From UBA4656 sp002405525 (GTDB lineage Bacteria > Pseudomonadota > Gammaproteobacteria > Xanthomonadales > Ahniellaceae), in the NCBI GenBank assembly GCA_036723735.1, contig DAIMGT010000007.1, forward strand, positions 30,902-94,901: a stretch of 64,000 bases of DNA, given 5' to 3'. A program made the position numbers and the translations under genes. This document shows, one piece after another, positions 9,308 to 18,196 of the stretch. The notes beneath the pieces were generated by a model. That model did not search any database and had not been told where the DNA came from. It saw nothing but the letters and a program-made list of their open reading frames with translations. The stretch's first letter is position 1. Each line of letters starts with the position of its first letter.

Positions 9308-12300
9308 ATGAGCCAGCCCATCCGCGTCCTGCGTGCGGCCGGAATGTTCCTCGGCGCCACCGTCCTTGCCGTCGCCAGCGGCAGCGCCGCGGCGCAGTCG
9401 GTGGCGAGCCCGATGAACCTGCAGCGCGCGCCGCTGTTCCTGAATTCGTCGGTCGACCCCAATGTCGCATTGACCATGGACGATTCCGGGTCGATGGCCT
9501 GGCCCTACCTGCCGGATACACGGTTCCCGGGAAGCGGCTGCCAGCAACGCCACCCGCGCCACTTCTGGCACGGGTGGAACCGGATCTACTACAACCCGGC
9601 GGTGACCTACCGGCCGCCGCTGGCGGCCGACGGCACGCCCTTCCCCAACGCCGACTTCAACGCCGCGTGGCTGGATGGCTATGAGGCGCCGGGGTCGCCG
9701 AAGACCGGCAAGGTGGGCACGCCGGTGCGCGACCTTGCGACCGCCTACTTCCCCAAGTACAGCAACCAGCCAGCCAACGGCACCTTCGCGGACTTCATCG
9801 GCCACGATCCGCGCCTGCGGCCCTCGGCGCCGAACCTCAACCTGTTCCCCAACCTGGGCACGACGGATCCGTGGTTCAACAACTGCACCAATCCCGCCAC
9901 GCCGGCCCCGACGACCCCGGCCATTTCCAACGTGAATGCGTGGCTGCCGTTCACCTCGGCCAACAACCAGACCAGCGGGACCTTCTTCCAGGGCACCACC
10001 GGCGGCACCTCGGCCGCGTTCTATTACAACTTCACCGGCGACCCGGCGGTGGCGGCGCAGGTCGCCGACCCCCGCCGCTATGAAGCTGTGAATGTCGCCA
10101 CCCGCACGGCGGCCGAGCGGCAGAACTTCGCCAACTGGTGGTCGTACTACAGCAACCGCTACCTGCTGGCGCGCACCGCCATGACGCGCGCCTTCGGCGT
10201 GCAGGACACCAACCTGCGCGTCGCCTACCAGCAGATCTGGAGCACGTCCCCGCGCTTCACGCCCGGCACCACCACGCTGAACAAATTCGAGGGTGCCGCG
10301 CGGACGGCATTCTTCCAGAGCATCTATGCCCTCCCCACCCCGGGTGGCACACCGAACAAGTTTGGCATGGACCGCGCGGGCCGGCTGTTCCGCCACGGGT
10401 CGCCCACGATCACCAACAACACCAATCCCTACTGGGAGGCCTCGGCCAACCGCGAACTCAGTTGCCGCCAGAACTTCCACATCCAGATCACCGACGGCTA
10501 CGACAACGGCGGGGATCCCGCGGCGCCGACCGGCGGCTGGATCCACCTGACCAGTCCGCAGACCCTGCCCGACGGGCGCACCTACACCCCGACATCCACC
10601 CAGGCGCGGGTGATGGGCAACATCCAGACGCCGCATACCGCGGCCGGGTGCGTGACCCCGCCGCCGACCGGCGGCGCTTGCGTCAGCCAGGGGACGATCG
10701 CCTTCACCTACTGGGCGCGCGACCTTCGGCCCGACCTCGAGAACAACGTGCCGCCGTTCTTCAGCGACACCACCACCGGTGTCACCGGGCCCCTGGTCAC
10801 CGGCCCGCTGGGCAACCCGGCCAACAATCCGGAGGTCTACTGGAACCCGGAGAACAATCCCGCCACGTGGCAGCACATGGTGAACTTCACGGTCGGCCTC
10901 GGCGTGGCCGGCACGCGCGTCTGGCCGAACGACTACGCGGCCATGCGAGCCGGCAGCCTGACCTGGCCTGCCTACAACTTCGGCGAGGTGACCGTCGACG
11001 ACTTCTGGCACGCGGGCGTGACCTCGCGTGGCGGGTTCTTCTCCGCCTCCAATCCGGAGCAGCTGGTCGACTCCCTCACCGCGGCGCTGGCCAGCGTGGT
11101 GGAACGCCGGGGCACGGCGTCGGCGGCCACGGTCACCTCGGGCATCATCCAGGCCGGCACGCTCGCCTTCCGCACCGCGTTCGATTCCGCCGACTGGTCC
11201 GGCCAGGTCCTGGCCTACCGCGTCGGCATCGACGGCCGCGTGATCGAACCGCCGGTCTGGGAGGCGGGGGGCCTGCTGACGGCGCGCAGCGCGGACAGCC
11301 GGGTGATCATCACCGCTGCGGCTGCGGACGGCGGCGGCGTGGCGTTCCGCTGGAGTGATCTGCCGGACGACTACCGGGCGGCGCTGAACGACAATCCGGT
11401 GACCGGCGTGATCGACGACGACAGCAATGGCGAGCAGCGCCTGAATTACCTGCGTGGCGATCGCAGTAGCGAAGTGGTCAACGGCGGTCCGTTCAGGAGC
11501 CGGTCCGGGCTGCTGGGGGCGGTCGTGAATTCCGGCGCGGTGGTGGTCGCCGGACCTTCGGCGGCGTACAGCGACATCGACTTCGCCGGTGGCCCGGAGG
11601 CGGCCGCATCGCAGACCTATCCGGAGTTCCGCGACGCCAACCGCAACAGACGGCGGGTGATCTACGTCGGCGCCAACAGCGGCATGATGCATGCGTTCGA
11701 CGCCGGCAGCGGCGCGCTGGGCTTCGACGCCAACGGCAATCCGATCACCGACTTCGGGAACGGCGCGGAACTCTGGGCCTACGTGCCGCGCGAGGTCGCG
11801 CCCTACCTGAGCCGCCTGACCAACCCGACCTTCGAGTTCACGCCCTACGTGGACAACACGCCGGTGGTGCGCGACGTGTTCATCAACGGCCGTTGGCGCA
11901 CCCTGCTGGTCGGCGCCCTGCGCCGCGGCGGGCAGGGCATCTTCGCCCTCGACGTCACCAATCCCAACGTCGAGGAAGACGACGCGGACGACGTGGTGCT
12001 GTGGGAATTCTCCGACGACATCGCGGGCAAGGAGCGCATGGGTTTCACCTACGGTCGCCCGAACATCGCGCGGCTTGCCAACGGCAAGTGGGTGGTGGTG
12101 GTGTCCGGTGGTTACAACAGCGAGCAGGGCGGTACTGCCGAACCCCAGAGCAACCCGCCGGACCCGGCGGATCCCGCCGGAGGTTCGACGCTGTTCGTGC
12201 TGGATGCGGCGACGGGCGCCGAGATCCGCCGTTTCGAATTCGATCCGAACACGTCGCGCGGCCTCGGCACGCCGACCATGGGCGACTACGACGCGGACTT

Positions 12301-13087
12301 CATCGACGAGCTGGCCGTCGCCGGGGACCTGCAGGGCAACCTGTGGCGTTTCGACCTGTCGGATCCGAATCCGGTCAACTGGTCGGTGGTGCGCATGTTC
12401 CAGCCGGCCACGCGGTTCGAACGGCCGATCACGTCCGCGCCCCGGCTGTTCCCCGACCCCGGCAGCGGCGGCCTGATCGCGGTGTTCAGCACCGGCAAGT
12501 ACCTCGAACCGGGCGACCGCACGACGGTCGGCGTGCCGACCCAGCGGCTCTACGGCGTGCGCGACTACGGCGCCGCGTCGCCGTTCTACCCGGTGACCGA
12601 TGCGGCGCTGGTCGCCCAGACCCTGACCAAGGTCCCGGCGGTGCCCCCGGCGCAGGCCACGTTCACGATCACCAACAACGCCCTAGCCGACAGCAGCCGC
12701 GGCTGGCGGGTCAACCTGGTCGACCAGGGAGAACTCGGCGTGACTTCGGCCGGCGCGCTGTTCTCCCAGGGCCTGGCGATCTTCTCGACCATCATTCCTG
12801 CCGGCGACGACCCGTGCAGACCGGGATTGAGCGGCAACGTCTACATCCTCAATGCGGCCACCGGCGGCGCGCCGAACATCGACCGCAATGGCGACGGCGT
12901 GGTCACGGCGGCCGACCTGACCGCCGCCGTCGGCCAGTCCGTGGCGCAGAGTGTTTCGGAAGGATCGCCCGCGTTGCTGGTCAACATGGGCGGCGGCATC
13001 GGAACCCTGGTGGACTTCCCGGACATCACGGTCACCACGCCGGTCTGGCGCCGTCGCAGCTGGCGCGAGTTCCGTCCCGAGGAATGA
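9308..13087 (+). CDS. pilY1: Type IV pilus tip adhesin/assembly protein PilY1
   Basis: 1259 aa secreted protein with signal peptide about 1-30 (ending ASGSAAAQS). An early MIDAS-like DDSGS (58-62) lies in a von Willebrand A-type region. The C-terminal half is the PilY1 beta-propeller, opening near 780 with VIYVGANSGMMHAFDA. The Asp-rich GDYDADFIDE near residue 992 sits where PilY1 proteins bind calcium, and a second EF-hand-like loop DRNGDGVVTAADL lies near 1191. PilY1 controls pilus extension/retraction and surface contact. The stop overlaps a possible upstream start of pilE. Confidence 0.9.
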   Translation: MSQPIRVLRAAGMFLGATVLAVASGSAAAQSVASPMNLQRAPLFLNSSVDPNVALTMDDSGSMAWPYLPDTRFPGSGCQQRHPRHFWHGWNRIYYNPAVTYRPPLAADGTPFPNADFNAAWLDGYEAPGSPKTGKVGTPVRDLATAYFPKYSNQPANGTFADFIGHDPRLRPSAPNLNLFPNLGTTDPWFNNCTNPATPAPTTPAISNVNAWLPFTSANNQTSGTFFQGTTGGTSAAFYYNFTGDPAVAAQVADPRRYEAVNVATRTAAERQNFANWWSYYSNRYLLARTAMTRAFGVQDTNLRVAYQQIWSTSPRFTPGTTTLNKFEGAARTAFFQSIYALPTPGGTPNKFGMDRAGRLFRHGSPTITNNTNPYWEASANRELSCRQNFHIQITDGYDNGGDPAAPTGGWIHLTSPQTLPDGRTYTPTSTQARVMGNIQTPHTAAGCVTPPPTGGACVSQGTIAFTYWARDLRPDLENNVPPFFSDTTTGVTGPLVTGPLGNPANNPEVYWNPENNPATWQHMVNFTVGLGVAGTRVWPNDYAAMRAGSLTWPAYNFGEVTVDDFWHAGVTSRGGFFSASNPEQLVDSLTAALASVVERRGTASAATVTSGIIQAGTLAFRTAFDSADWSGQVLAYRVGIDGRVIEPPVWEAGGLLTARSADSRVIITAAAADGGGVAFRWSDLPDDYRAALNDNPVTGVIDDDSNGEQRLNYLRGDRSSEVVNGGPFRSRSGLLGAVVNSGAVVVAGPSAAYSDIDFAGGPEAAASQTYPEFRDANRNRRRVIYVGANSGMMHAFDAGSGALGFDANGNPITDFGNGAELWAYVPREVAPYLSRLTNPTFEFTPYVDNTPVVRDVFINGRWRTLLVGALRRGGQGIFALDVTNPNVEEDDADDVVLWEFSDDIAGKERMGFTYGRPNIARLANGKWVVVVSGGYNSEQGGTAEPQSNPPDPADPAGGSTLFVLDAATGAEIRRFEFDPNTSRGLGTPTMGDYDADFIDELAVAGDLQGNLWRFDLSDPNPVNWSVVRMFQPATRFERPITSAPRLFPDPGSGGLIAVFSTGKYLEPGDRTTVGVPTQRLYGVRDYGAASPFYPVTDAALVAQTLTKVPAVPPAQATFTITNNALADSSRGWRVNLVDQGELGVTSAGALFSQGLAIFSTIIPAGDDPCRPGLSGNVYILNAATGGAPNIDRNGDGVVTAADLTAAVGQSVAQSVSEGSPALLVNMGGGIGTLVDFPDITVTTPVWRRRSWREFRPEE

Positions 13088-13131
13088 TCATGCCCCCCAT
13101 TCCGGCCACCGTGAACGTATTGGAGCGAGCC

Positions 13132-13581
13132 ATGCGCAGAGCGCCGAAGGGAGTGACGCTGGTGGAGTTGCTGGTGGTCATCGCGGTGATCGGGATCCTG
13201 GCGATGATCGCCTACCCGTCCTACGAGGAGTACGTGCGACGCGCGAACCGCAGCGAGGCGAAGACGCTGCTGTTGCAGATCAGCGCCGAGCAGGAGAAGT
13301 TCTTCAGCACCTTCAACCGGTACAGCGGGAACATCGCGGGCGCGCGCACCGGCAATCCGGCGACCAGTGGGCTGGCGATGGCGGACACCACCAGCGAGAA
13401 CCCGGGTGACACCGCTTTCTACACCATTGCGGTGGTGCTCAATGCGGGCAATCTTGCCTACACGCTCACTGCCACCCCCCAGGGCGCTCAGCAATCGGTC
13501 GATGTGTGCGGAGCCCTCACGCTGACCAACGCCGGCGTCACGGATGCCCTCGGGCCCACCGCGCCCGACAACTGCTGGTGA
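13132..13581 (+). CDS. pilE: Type IV pilin PilE (minor pilin)
   Basis: 149 aa pilin. Leader MRRAPKG is cleaved before VTLVELLVVIAVIGILAMIAYPSY; Glu+5 is present but residue +1 is Val instead of the common Phe. The globular part has the PilE pattern (YEEYVRRANRSEAKTLLLQISAEQEKFF) and a C-terminal Cys pair (VDVCGAL...PDNCW) forming the D-region disulfide loop. The start at 13132 is chosen for the GGAGCGA ribosome site 7 bases upstream; in-frame ATGs at 13084 and 13090 would add 14-16 residues and 13084 overlaps the pilY1 stop as ATGA. Confidence 0.87.
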   Translation: MRRAPKGVTLVELLVVIAVIGILAMIAYPSYEEYVRRANRSEAKTLLLQISAEQEKFFSTFNRYSGNIAGARTGNPATSGLAMADTTSENPGDTAFYTIAVVLNAGNLAYTLTATPQGAQQSVDVCGALTLTNAGVTDALGPTAPDNCW

Positions 13582-13620
13582 GGGCGGCCGCCGCGTCCGG
13601 TACGCAGCACGCTTCCAGAA

Positions 13621-13656
13621 ACGAAAAGCCCGCCAATCGGCGGGCTTTTCGTTTTC
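13621..13656 (+). terminator. Terminator of the pilus operon
   Basis: A perfect stem, ACGAAAAGCCCGCC with GGCGGGCTTTTCGT around a 4-base loop (AATC), is followed by TTTC. It lies 40 bases after the pilE stop and ends exactly at the left attachment repeat of the integrated element, so it probably once also served the convergent tRNA-Asn gene. Confidence 0.8.
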
Positions 13657-13701
13657 TGGCTCCCGAGGACGGACTCGAACCGCCGACCCGGTGATTAACA
13701 G
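13657..13701. repeat. Left attachment site (attL), duplicated tRNA-Asn 3' end
   Basis: 45 bases identical to 21841-21885: CCA end, acceptor 3' strand, T arm, variable loop and part of the anticodon arm of tRNA-Asn read on the minus strand. The match stops one base after AACAG. There is no 5' half, so this is not a functional tRNA. Confidence 0.92.
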
Positions 13702-13820
13702 GCAGTCGGGTGGGCTGTTCTTGGCCGTTTTGGGACGATAAATCAGCGGCTTAGCGTCCCCCATCATCCCCTGTCGTCCGGTATAGTCCCGCACAAACGG
13801 GCACCGAACGGAACAGGATC

Positions 13821-15242
13821 ATGGCCGCGAAGCCGCGCGAGGACGATTCTGCAGCGGGCCGCCAAGGTGCGGCGGGTGCGCCGCCCGTTCGCCGCCGCGG
13901 GGCTCTCACCGACCGCGAGCTGCGCGCGCTAAAGCCCGGTCCCTGGCTCACCGATCCGGCGCCCCGCGGTGCCGGCGTCCTGCAGGCCCGGCGCACGGGC
14001 GGCGCGGTCCGGTTCTACTACCGCTACACGACCGACGCCGGCACCCGCGAGCGGGTCGCGCTCGGGCTCTACGATCCCGACGGCATCGCCGGGCTTACCC
14101 TGGCGCAAGCCCGCGCCCTGGCGGGCGAGCGCTCGCGCCAGTATCAGGCCGGCGACCGTCACCTGCGCGAGGCCGCGACCCGCGAACGCGAGGCGCGCGC
14201 CCGCGAGGAACAGGCCCGACGCGAAGCCGAACAGCGCGCCCGTGACGCCGCGGCGCTGCGCGAAGCGGCGACGCTCGGCGCGCTGTGCGACGCCTATGCG
14301 GACTACCTGCAGGCCGCCGGCAAGTCGTCGCACGGCGCCGCCCGCGGCACCCTGCGCCGTTGGGTGCGCGATCGCTGGCCGGCGCTGTGGGCGGCGCCCG
14401 CGGCCGACGTGACGCCGCCGCAAGTCGTGGACGTGCTGCTGCCGCTGGTCGAGGCGCGCAAGGCGCGCACGGCGAACATGGTGCGCGGCTACCTGCGCGC
14501 CGCCTACGCGCTCGCCGTGTCGGCCCGCCTGCGCGCGGACGCGCCGGCTTCGCTGCGGCGCCTGGGGCTGGAATCGAACCCGGTGCGCGACGTGCTGCCG
14601 GTGGCCGGTGGCAATCGCGCGCGCGATCGTGCGTTGACCATCGCGGAGCTTCGCGCCTACTGGCGCGCGCTTGGCGACTGCCCGCCGCGCGTGACGGCCG
14701 CGCTGCGGCTGCACCTGCTGACCGGCGCGCAGCGCTGGCAACAGCTCGCGCGCGCCACCGTGGCCGACCTGGACACCGACGCGAAGGCCGTGCGCCTGCG
14801 CGATCCGAAGGGCCGCCGCGCCGTGGCGCGCGATCATTGGGTGCCGCTGCTGCCGGACGCCGAGGCCGCGATCGCCGCCATGCGCGGGCCGGCGCCTGCG
14901 GGGCCGTACCTGCTCACCTTCACCGGCGGCGAGTCGGGCGCGGATGATTCCCGCGCGCGCCGCGAAGTGTCCGCCATCGCCGCCGCGCTGGTCGCCCGCG
15001 GTGACGTCGCCGCACCGTTCACGCTCGGCGACCTGCGCCGCACCGTCGAGACGCGGCTCGCCGAGGCGCGCGTGCCGGCCGACGTGCGCGCGCACCTGCA
15101 GTCGCACGGGCTCGGCGGCGTGCAGGCCCGGCACTACGACCGCTACGACCGCGCGCCCGAGGTCCGGGCCGCGCTGGAAACCCTGCACCGCATCCTCACC
15201 GGCACCGGCGCCACCGTGCGGCCGTTCCGGCGGAGGGCATGA
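13821..15242 (+). CDS. int: P4-type tyrosine integrase of the satellite
   Basis: 473 aa site-specific recombinase. The N-terminal DUF4102-like arm-binding domain covers about 30-110 (LTDRELRAL..., LGLYDPDGIAGLTLAQAR), a charged coiled linker about 110-150, a core-binding domain about 150-250, and the catalytic domain about 265-445. Visible catalytic residues are Arg305 (TGAQRWQQL), Arg406 (GDLRRT), His429 (QSHGLGG) and nucleophile Tyr439 (ARHYDRYD). The box II His is Gly403, a departure from the HxxR consensus that may mark a subfamily. It presumably recombines the tRNA-Asn attB with attP. Location next to attL is typical for elements in tRNA genes. Confidence 0.92.
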   Translation: MAAKPREDDSAAGRQGAAGAPPVRRRGALTDRELRALKPGPWLTDPAPRGAGVLQARRTGGAVRFYYRYTTDAGTRERVALGLYDPDGIAGLTLAQARALAGERSRQYQAGDRHLREAATREREARAREEQARREAEQRARDAAALREAATLGALCDAYADYLQAAGKSSHGAARGTLRRWVRDRWPALWAAPAADVTPPQVVDVLLPLVEARKARTANMVRGYLRAAYALAVSARLRADAPASLRRLGLESNPVRDVLPVAGGNRARDRALTIAELRAYWRALGDCPPRVTAALRLHLLTGAQRWQQLARATVADLDTDAKAVRLRDPKGRRAVARDHWVPLLPDAEAAIAAMRGPAPAGPYLLTFTGGESGADDSRARREVSAIAAALVARGDVAAPFTLGDLRRTVETRLAEARVPADVRAHLQSHGLGGVQARHYDRYDRAPEVRAALETLHRILTGTGATVRPFRRRA

Positions 15243-15334
15243 CCGCGCCGGCGGCTTCCGGCAGCAAGCGGCGCGGCGACGTGGTACGAGCACGCCGCCG
15301 CGCCTGACCATCCCGAACCCCAAGGAGATTCGAC

Positions 15335-15640
15335 ATGGCTGCTCACGATGATACCGACCGCCTCACTCGCGAGGCCCGAGCGATCGAAGCCGAGTGCGCG
15401 CACCTGGGCGCGACCGTCGGCGCGCTCGAGTTCCACGACCATCCGCGCGACCGCCTCGCGGTGCGCCTGGCGCAGGCCGATGCGCTGCTCGCCGGCACGC
15501 TGGGCGAGCCGGGCGAGGGCTGGCGGCGCCTCGCGCCTGCGGTGCAGGAGTCGCACCTATGGGCCGCGTGGGATCTGATTCGTGCGGCACGGGGCGATCT
15601 GGCATGCCTGGACGCGGAGCGCCGCGGCAGGGTGGCATGA
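15335..15640 (+). CDS. Hypothetical satellite protein, 101 aa
   Basis: No family recognised. Acidic, mostly helical small protein (MAAHDDTDRLTREARAIEAECAHLG...), rich in Ala, Leu, Arg and Asp, with no signal peptide or membrane segment. A very good ribosome site, AAGGAGA, lies 6 bases before the ATG, which supports translation. Its stop overlaps the next start as ATGA, so the two are coupled. Its place after the integrase is where satellites often carry regulators or accessory genes, but nothing in the sequence shows a DNA-binding motif. Confidence 0.6.
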   Translation: MAAHDDTDRLTREARAIEAECAHLGATVGALEFHDHPRDRLAVRLAQADALLAGTLGEPGEGWRRLAPAVQESHLWAAWDLIRAARGDLACLDAERRGRVA

Positions 15641-16128
15641 GCCGCAAGTCGGCCCCCACGAAGCGGGCGCCCAAGGGGCGCCCGCAGTCCGCTGGCGCGC
15701 TGCGAATCGTGAACCCGCCCGATCCGGCCGCGCGGCGCGAAGTCGCCGCGCGGCAGCGCGCATTCCTGGCGGAAGTCGCGGACCGGATCGAGCGAGGCGA
15801 ACCGCTGGACGACACGGCTCGCCTGTTCGCCGTCGCCGCGATCCGCGGTTTCGCTGCGCGAATCGTCGGCGAGGTGCGCCGGCGCCGTGGGCGGCCGCCG
15901 ACGTTCGATCCTGGCACGGTCGCGCTTGAGGTCGCCGCGGCCGTTTTTCTGCAGCGCATGCCCAAGACGCGCGCGATCGGCGACGCGGCCTTGCGCTACG
16001 GCGTCAGTGAGGAGGCGATCTCGAAAGGCATCCGCGGGCAGTATGCCGCCGCGGTCGCGCTGGTGAAGCCCAGCGCGCCGGCGGGCCTGACCGGTGGGCG
16101 CACGAAGCGGAAAAAATCGGCGGATTAA
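15637..16128 (+). CDS. Hypothetical satellite protein with possible HTH, 163 aa
   Basis: Not a family I recognise. Basic N-terminus (MSRKSAPTKRAPKGRP) and basic C-terminus (GGRTKRKKSAD) flank a helical core. Residues about 110-135 (TRAIGDAALRYGVSEEAISKGIRG) look like a helix-turn-helix in which GDAALRYGVSEEAIS would be the turn and recognition helix. This suggests a DNA-binding regulator, by inference only. It overlaps the 101-aa gene by ATGA. Confidence 0.6.
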   Translation: MSRKSAPTKRAPKGRPQSAGALRIVNPPDPAARREVAARQRAFLAEVADRIERGEPLDDTARLFAVAAIRGFAARIVGEVRRRRGRPPTFDPGTVALEVAAAVFLQRMPKTRAIGDAALRYGVSEEAISKGIRGQYAAAVALVKPSAPAGLTGGRTKRKKSAD

Positions 16129-16211
16129 CTCCCTTTCGCGCGCAGGGTGCGCGCATCAACCTTCGATCCCATGGGCGCCCCCTGTAGCGCCTTGGAAATC
16201 GGAGGATCGAC

Positions 16212-16448
16212 GTGGAGACAGTCCGCACCAACCCGGCGCCCATCGCCGCCGACCGGCCGCTGCGCCTGTTGCGCCTGCCGGAAGTCGTCAAGCGCACAGG
16301 CCGCAGCCGCTCGGCGATCTACCGCGACGCCGCGGAGGGCACGTTCCCCAAGCCGGTCCGCGCATCCGCGCGCGCTGTCGCATGGGTCGAGGGTGAAGTC
16401 GAGGCCTGGATCGCGCAGCGCATCGCTGCGTCGCGGGGCGAAGCATGA
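16212..16448 (+). CDS. alpA: AlpA-family excisionase/transcriptional regulator
   Basis: 78 aa winged-helix protein of the AlpA type: LRLLRLPEVVKRTGRSRSAIYRDAAEGTFPKPVR is the usual HTH core, then a Trp-containing wing (AVAWVEGEVEAWIAQR). AlpA proteins act as excisionase activators or directionality factors in P4-like elements and satellites. GGAGGATCG lies just upstream of the ATG. It overlaps the next gene by ATGA (16445-16448). Its presence is a strong marker that the island can be mobilised. Confidence 0.85.
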   Translation: METVRTNPAPIAADRPLRLLRLPEVVKRTGRSRSAIYRDAAEGTFPKPVRASARAVAWVEGEVEAWIAQRIAASRGEA

Positions 16449-16747
16449 GCGGCCCGAAGTCGAGCGGCCCAGCGTCGGCGGCGTCGCGGATCTTTGCCGA
16501 AGTCGCCGGCCGCGCGTGGCGACCGCAGGGCGCAGGCATGACCGCGCACCGCATCGCGGGCGCCGAGCCGTCGATCGACGCCATGCGCGAAGCGATCCCC
16601 GACGGCCTGCGCGTTGCGGTGGACCTGGCCGCCGAAGCCGCCGCGTCGCCGAGCCCGGCCAACCTGGACGCGCTGCTGTCGCAGCTCTACGGGGTGCAGA
16701 TGATCGCGCTGCGCCTGCGTCGCATCGTCGGGCAGGGCGAAAGCTGA
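16445..16747 (+). CDS. Hypothetical satellite protein, 100 aa
   Basis: No family recognised. The first 35 residues are Ser/Gly/Ala-rich; the C-terminal half (ANLDALLSQLYGVQMIALRLRRIVGQ) is strongly amphipathic and may form one long helix. It is packed between alpA (ATGA overlap) and the ATPase gene, whose GTG follows its stop without a gap, so it belongs to the same translational unit. It could be a partner of the ATPase, by position only. Confidence 0.6.
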   Translation: MSGPKSSGPASAASRIFAEVAGRAWRPQGAGMTAHRIAGAEPSIDAMREAIPDGLRVAVDLAAEAAASPSPANLDALLSQLYGVQMIALRLRRIVGQGES

Positions 16748-17989
16748 GTGTCCGCGACGGTAGACAACGGGGGCGGGTGGCGGTCGATCGACCTGTCGGC
16801 GTCGCCAGCGTTCCAGCGCGTTGCGGGTGGCGAGTCGCGCCGCGAGGAAATCGAGCCGGGCTTCATTGTGGATCGCGAGGCTGGCGGGTTGCGCGTGGCG
16901 TGGCGCGAGCGTGCCAGCAATGCCGCGAGCATCGTCGCGCCGCCGCCGATCGTGCTGCGCCCCGCTGGCGAGCTGATCCAGACGCCGAAGCCGACGGAAT
17001 GGCTTGTGCAAGGCTGGATCGAGCGCGGGGCGTTCTGCATGCTGAACGGCGCGCCGGCTAGCGGAAAGAGCTTCATCGCGTTGTCGTGGGGGCTCGCGAT
17101 CGCGACCGGCTGCGGCACCTGGTTCGGCCACGCCACGCGCCGCGGGCCGGTGATCTACCTGTGCGGCGAAGGCCATCGCGGCGTGGCTCGCCGCATGCGC
17201 GGCTGGTCGGACTACCACGGCATCGCGCTCGATCATGCGCCGCTGTTCGTGTCGGACCGCGCCTTCCCGCTCGATCAAGCCGTCGATGCGCATGCGGCCG
17301 GCGAGGTGATCCAAGCCGCGGCGGATCAATGCAGCATGGCGCCCGAGCTGATCGTGGTCGACACCACGGCGCGACACTTCGGCGGCGACGAGAACAGCGC
17401 GCAGGAAGCCGGCGCCCTGATCGCACACGCTGCCGAGATGGGCGCGCGCTGGGGCGCGTGCGTGCTGCTGGTCCACCATTCGGGCCACGCCGCCACGAAT
17501 CGCGCACGCGGATCGTCGGCGTTCCGTGCGGCCTGCGACACCGAGATGCTCGCCGAGCGCGCCAACAAGGATGCGCCCATCTGGTTGAAGGCTCCGAAGT
17601 GTAAGGATCACGACGAACCCGAGCCGATGGCGTTCGAGCTGGTCGGCTATGCGCTGCCCTGGCTGCGCGAGGACGGCACACCCGACACGACGGCGATCCT
17701 GCGTCCGCATGCCGGCGGCGTGCCCGCTCCGTCCGAATCTTCCGCACCGAAGCCGGCGGCCGGGAAGAATCAGCATCGGGCGCTCGAAGTGCTCCGCGCG
17801 ATGCAGGACCAGCAGCGGCGCACGCTCGAAGCGGCAGGCTATGACGGCGCGCAGGCGCGAGTGCTGACCGCCGAGTGGCGCAACCGTTGCGCGCTGGATC
17901 GGAACCGCTGGGGCGAGACCGTCAAGGGGCTGCAGGACCGCGGCGCCATCGAGATCGACGGCCCGCATGTGCGCCTGGTGGAACCGTGA
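16748..17989 (+). CDS. RepA/RegA-like AAA (RecA-fold) replicative ATPase
   Basis: 413 aa with a RecA-type helicase core: Walker A GAPASGKS (101-108), a motif-1a-like IYLCGEGHRG, Walker B ELIVVDTT (about 200-207), and motif 3-like VLLVHHSGHAATNRARGSSAF. This order is characteristic of the hexameric RepA/RegA family (AAA_25) used by plasmids and phage satellites to open an origin. The C-terminal about 90 residues could be a winged-helix origin-binding part (RNRCALDRNRWGETVKGLQDRGAIEI). The start is GTG at 16748, directly after the preceding stop. It is followed at once by a GTCCGA repeat array, the expected place for its origin. Confidence 0.8.
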   Translation: MSATVDNGGGWRSIDLSASPAFQRVAGGESRREEIEPGFIVDREAGGLRVAWRERASNAASIVAPPPIVLRPAGELIQTPKPTEWLVQGWIERGAFCMLNGAPASGKSFIALSWGLAIATGCGTWFGHATRRGPVIYLCGEGHRGVARRMRGWSDYHGIALDHAPLFVSDRAFPLDQAVDAHAAGEVIQAAADQCSMAPELIVVDTTARHFGGDENSAQEAGALIAHAAEMGARWGACVLLVHHSGHAATNRARGSSAFRAACDTEMLAERANKDAPIWLKAPKCKDHDEPEPMAFELVGYALPWLREDGTPDTTAILRPHAGGVPAPSESSAPKPAAGKNQHRALEVLRAMQDQQRRTLEAAGYDGAQARVLTAEWRNRCALDRNRWGETVKGLQDRGAIEIDGPHVRLVEP

Positions 17990-17993
17990 GGGC

Positions 17994-18104
17994 GTCCGAA
18001 ATGCACCGTCCGAAACCGTCCGATTCGTCCGAAGTGGCGAGCCGTCCGAGCGTCCGAACGTCCGACCCCCCCTTTAGGGGGTCGGACGATTCGGACGTTC
18101 GGAC
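17994..18104. repeat. GTCCGA iteron array with 11-12 bp hairpin; candidate replication origin
   Basis: Ten copies of GTCCGA or its complement lie in 111 bases: seven forward (from 17994, 18008, 18018, 18027, 18044, 18052, 18060) and three reverse (from 18082, 18091, 18099). The orientation switch is centred on a perfect hairpin, GTCCGACCCCC (18060-18070) with GGGGGTCGGAC (18077-18087) and a CCTTTA loop. It sits between the RepA-like ATPase and the terminase-like gene. Origin function is inferred from placement and iteron form; an operator or attenuator is the alternative. Confidence 0.6.
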
Positions 18105-18196
18105 GCCGGGGCGGTCGGCCGGCGCGGGTCCTTCCTGGGCTTCGACTCACGCGGGTCGAAGAGGCGCAGTTCCTGTGCAGGTAGTGGAACCTAAAG

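Noticed and set aside
9215..11692. 825-codon minus-strand frame under pilX/pilY1
   Set aside because: Covers well-supported pilus genes and has no recognisable domain; GC-frame artefact.
13657..13701. Second tRNA-Asn gene
   Set aside because: Only the 3' 45 bases are present; the 5' half and D arm are lacking, so it is attL.
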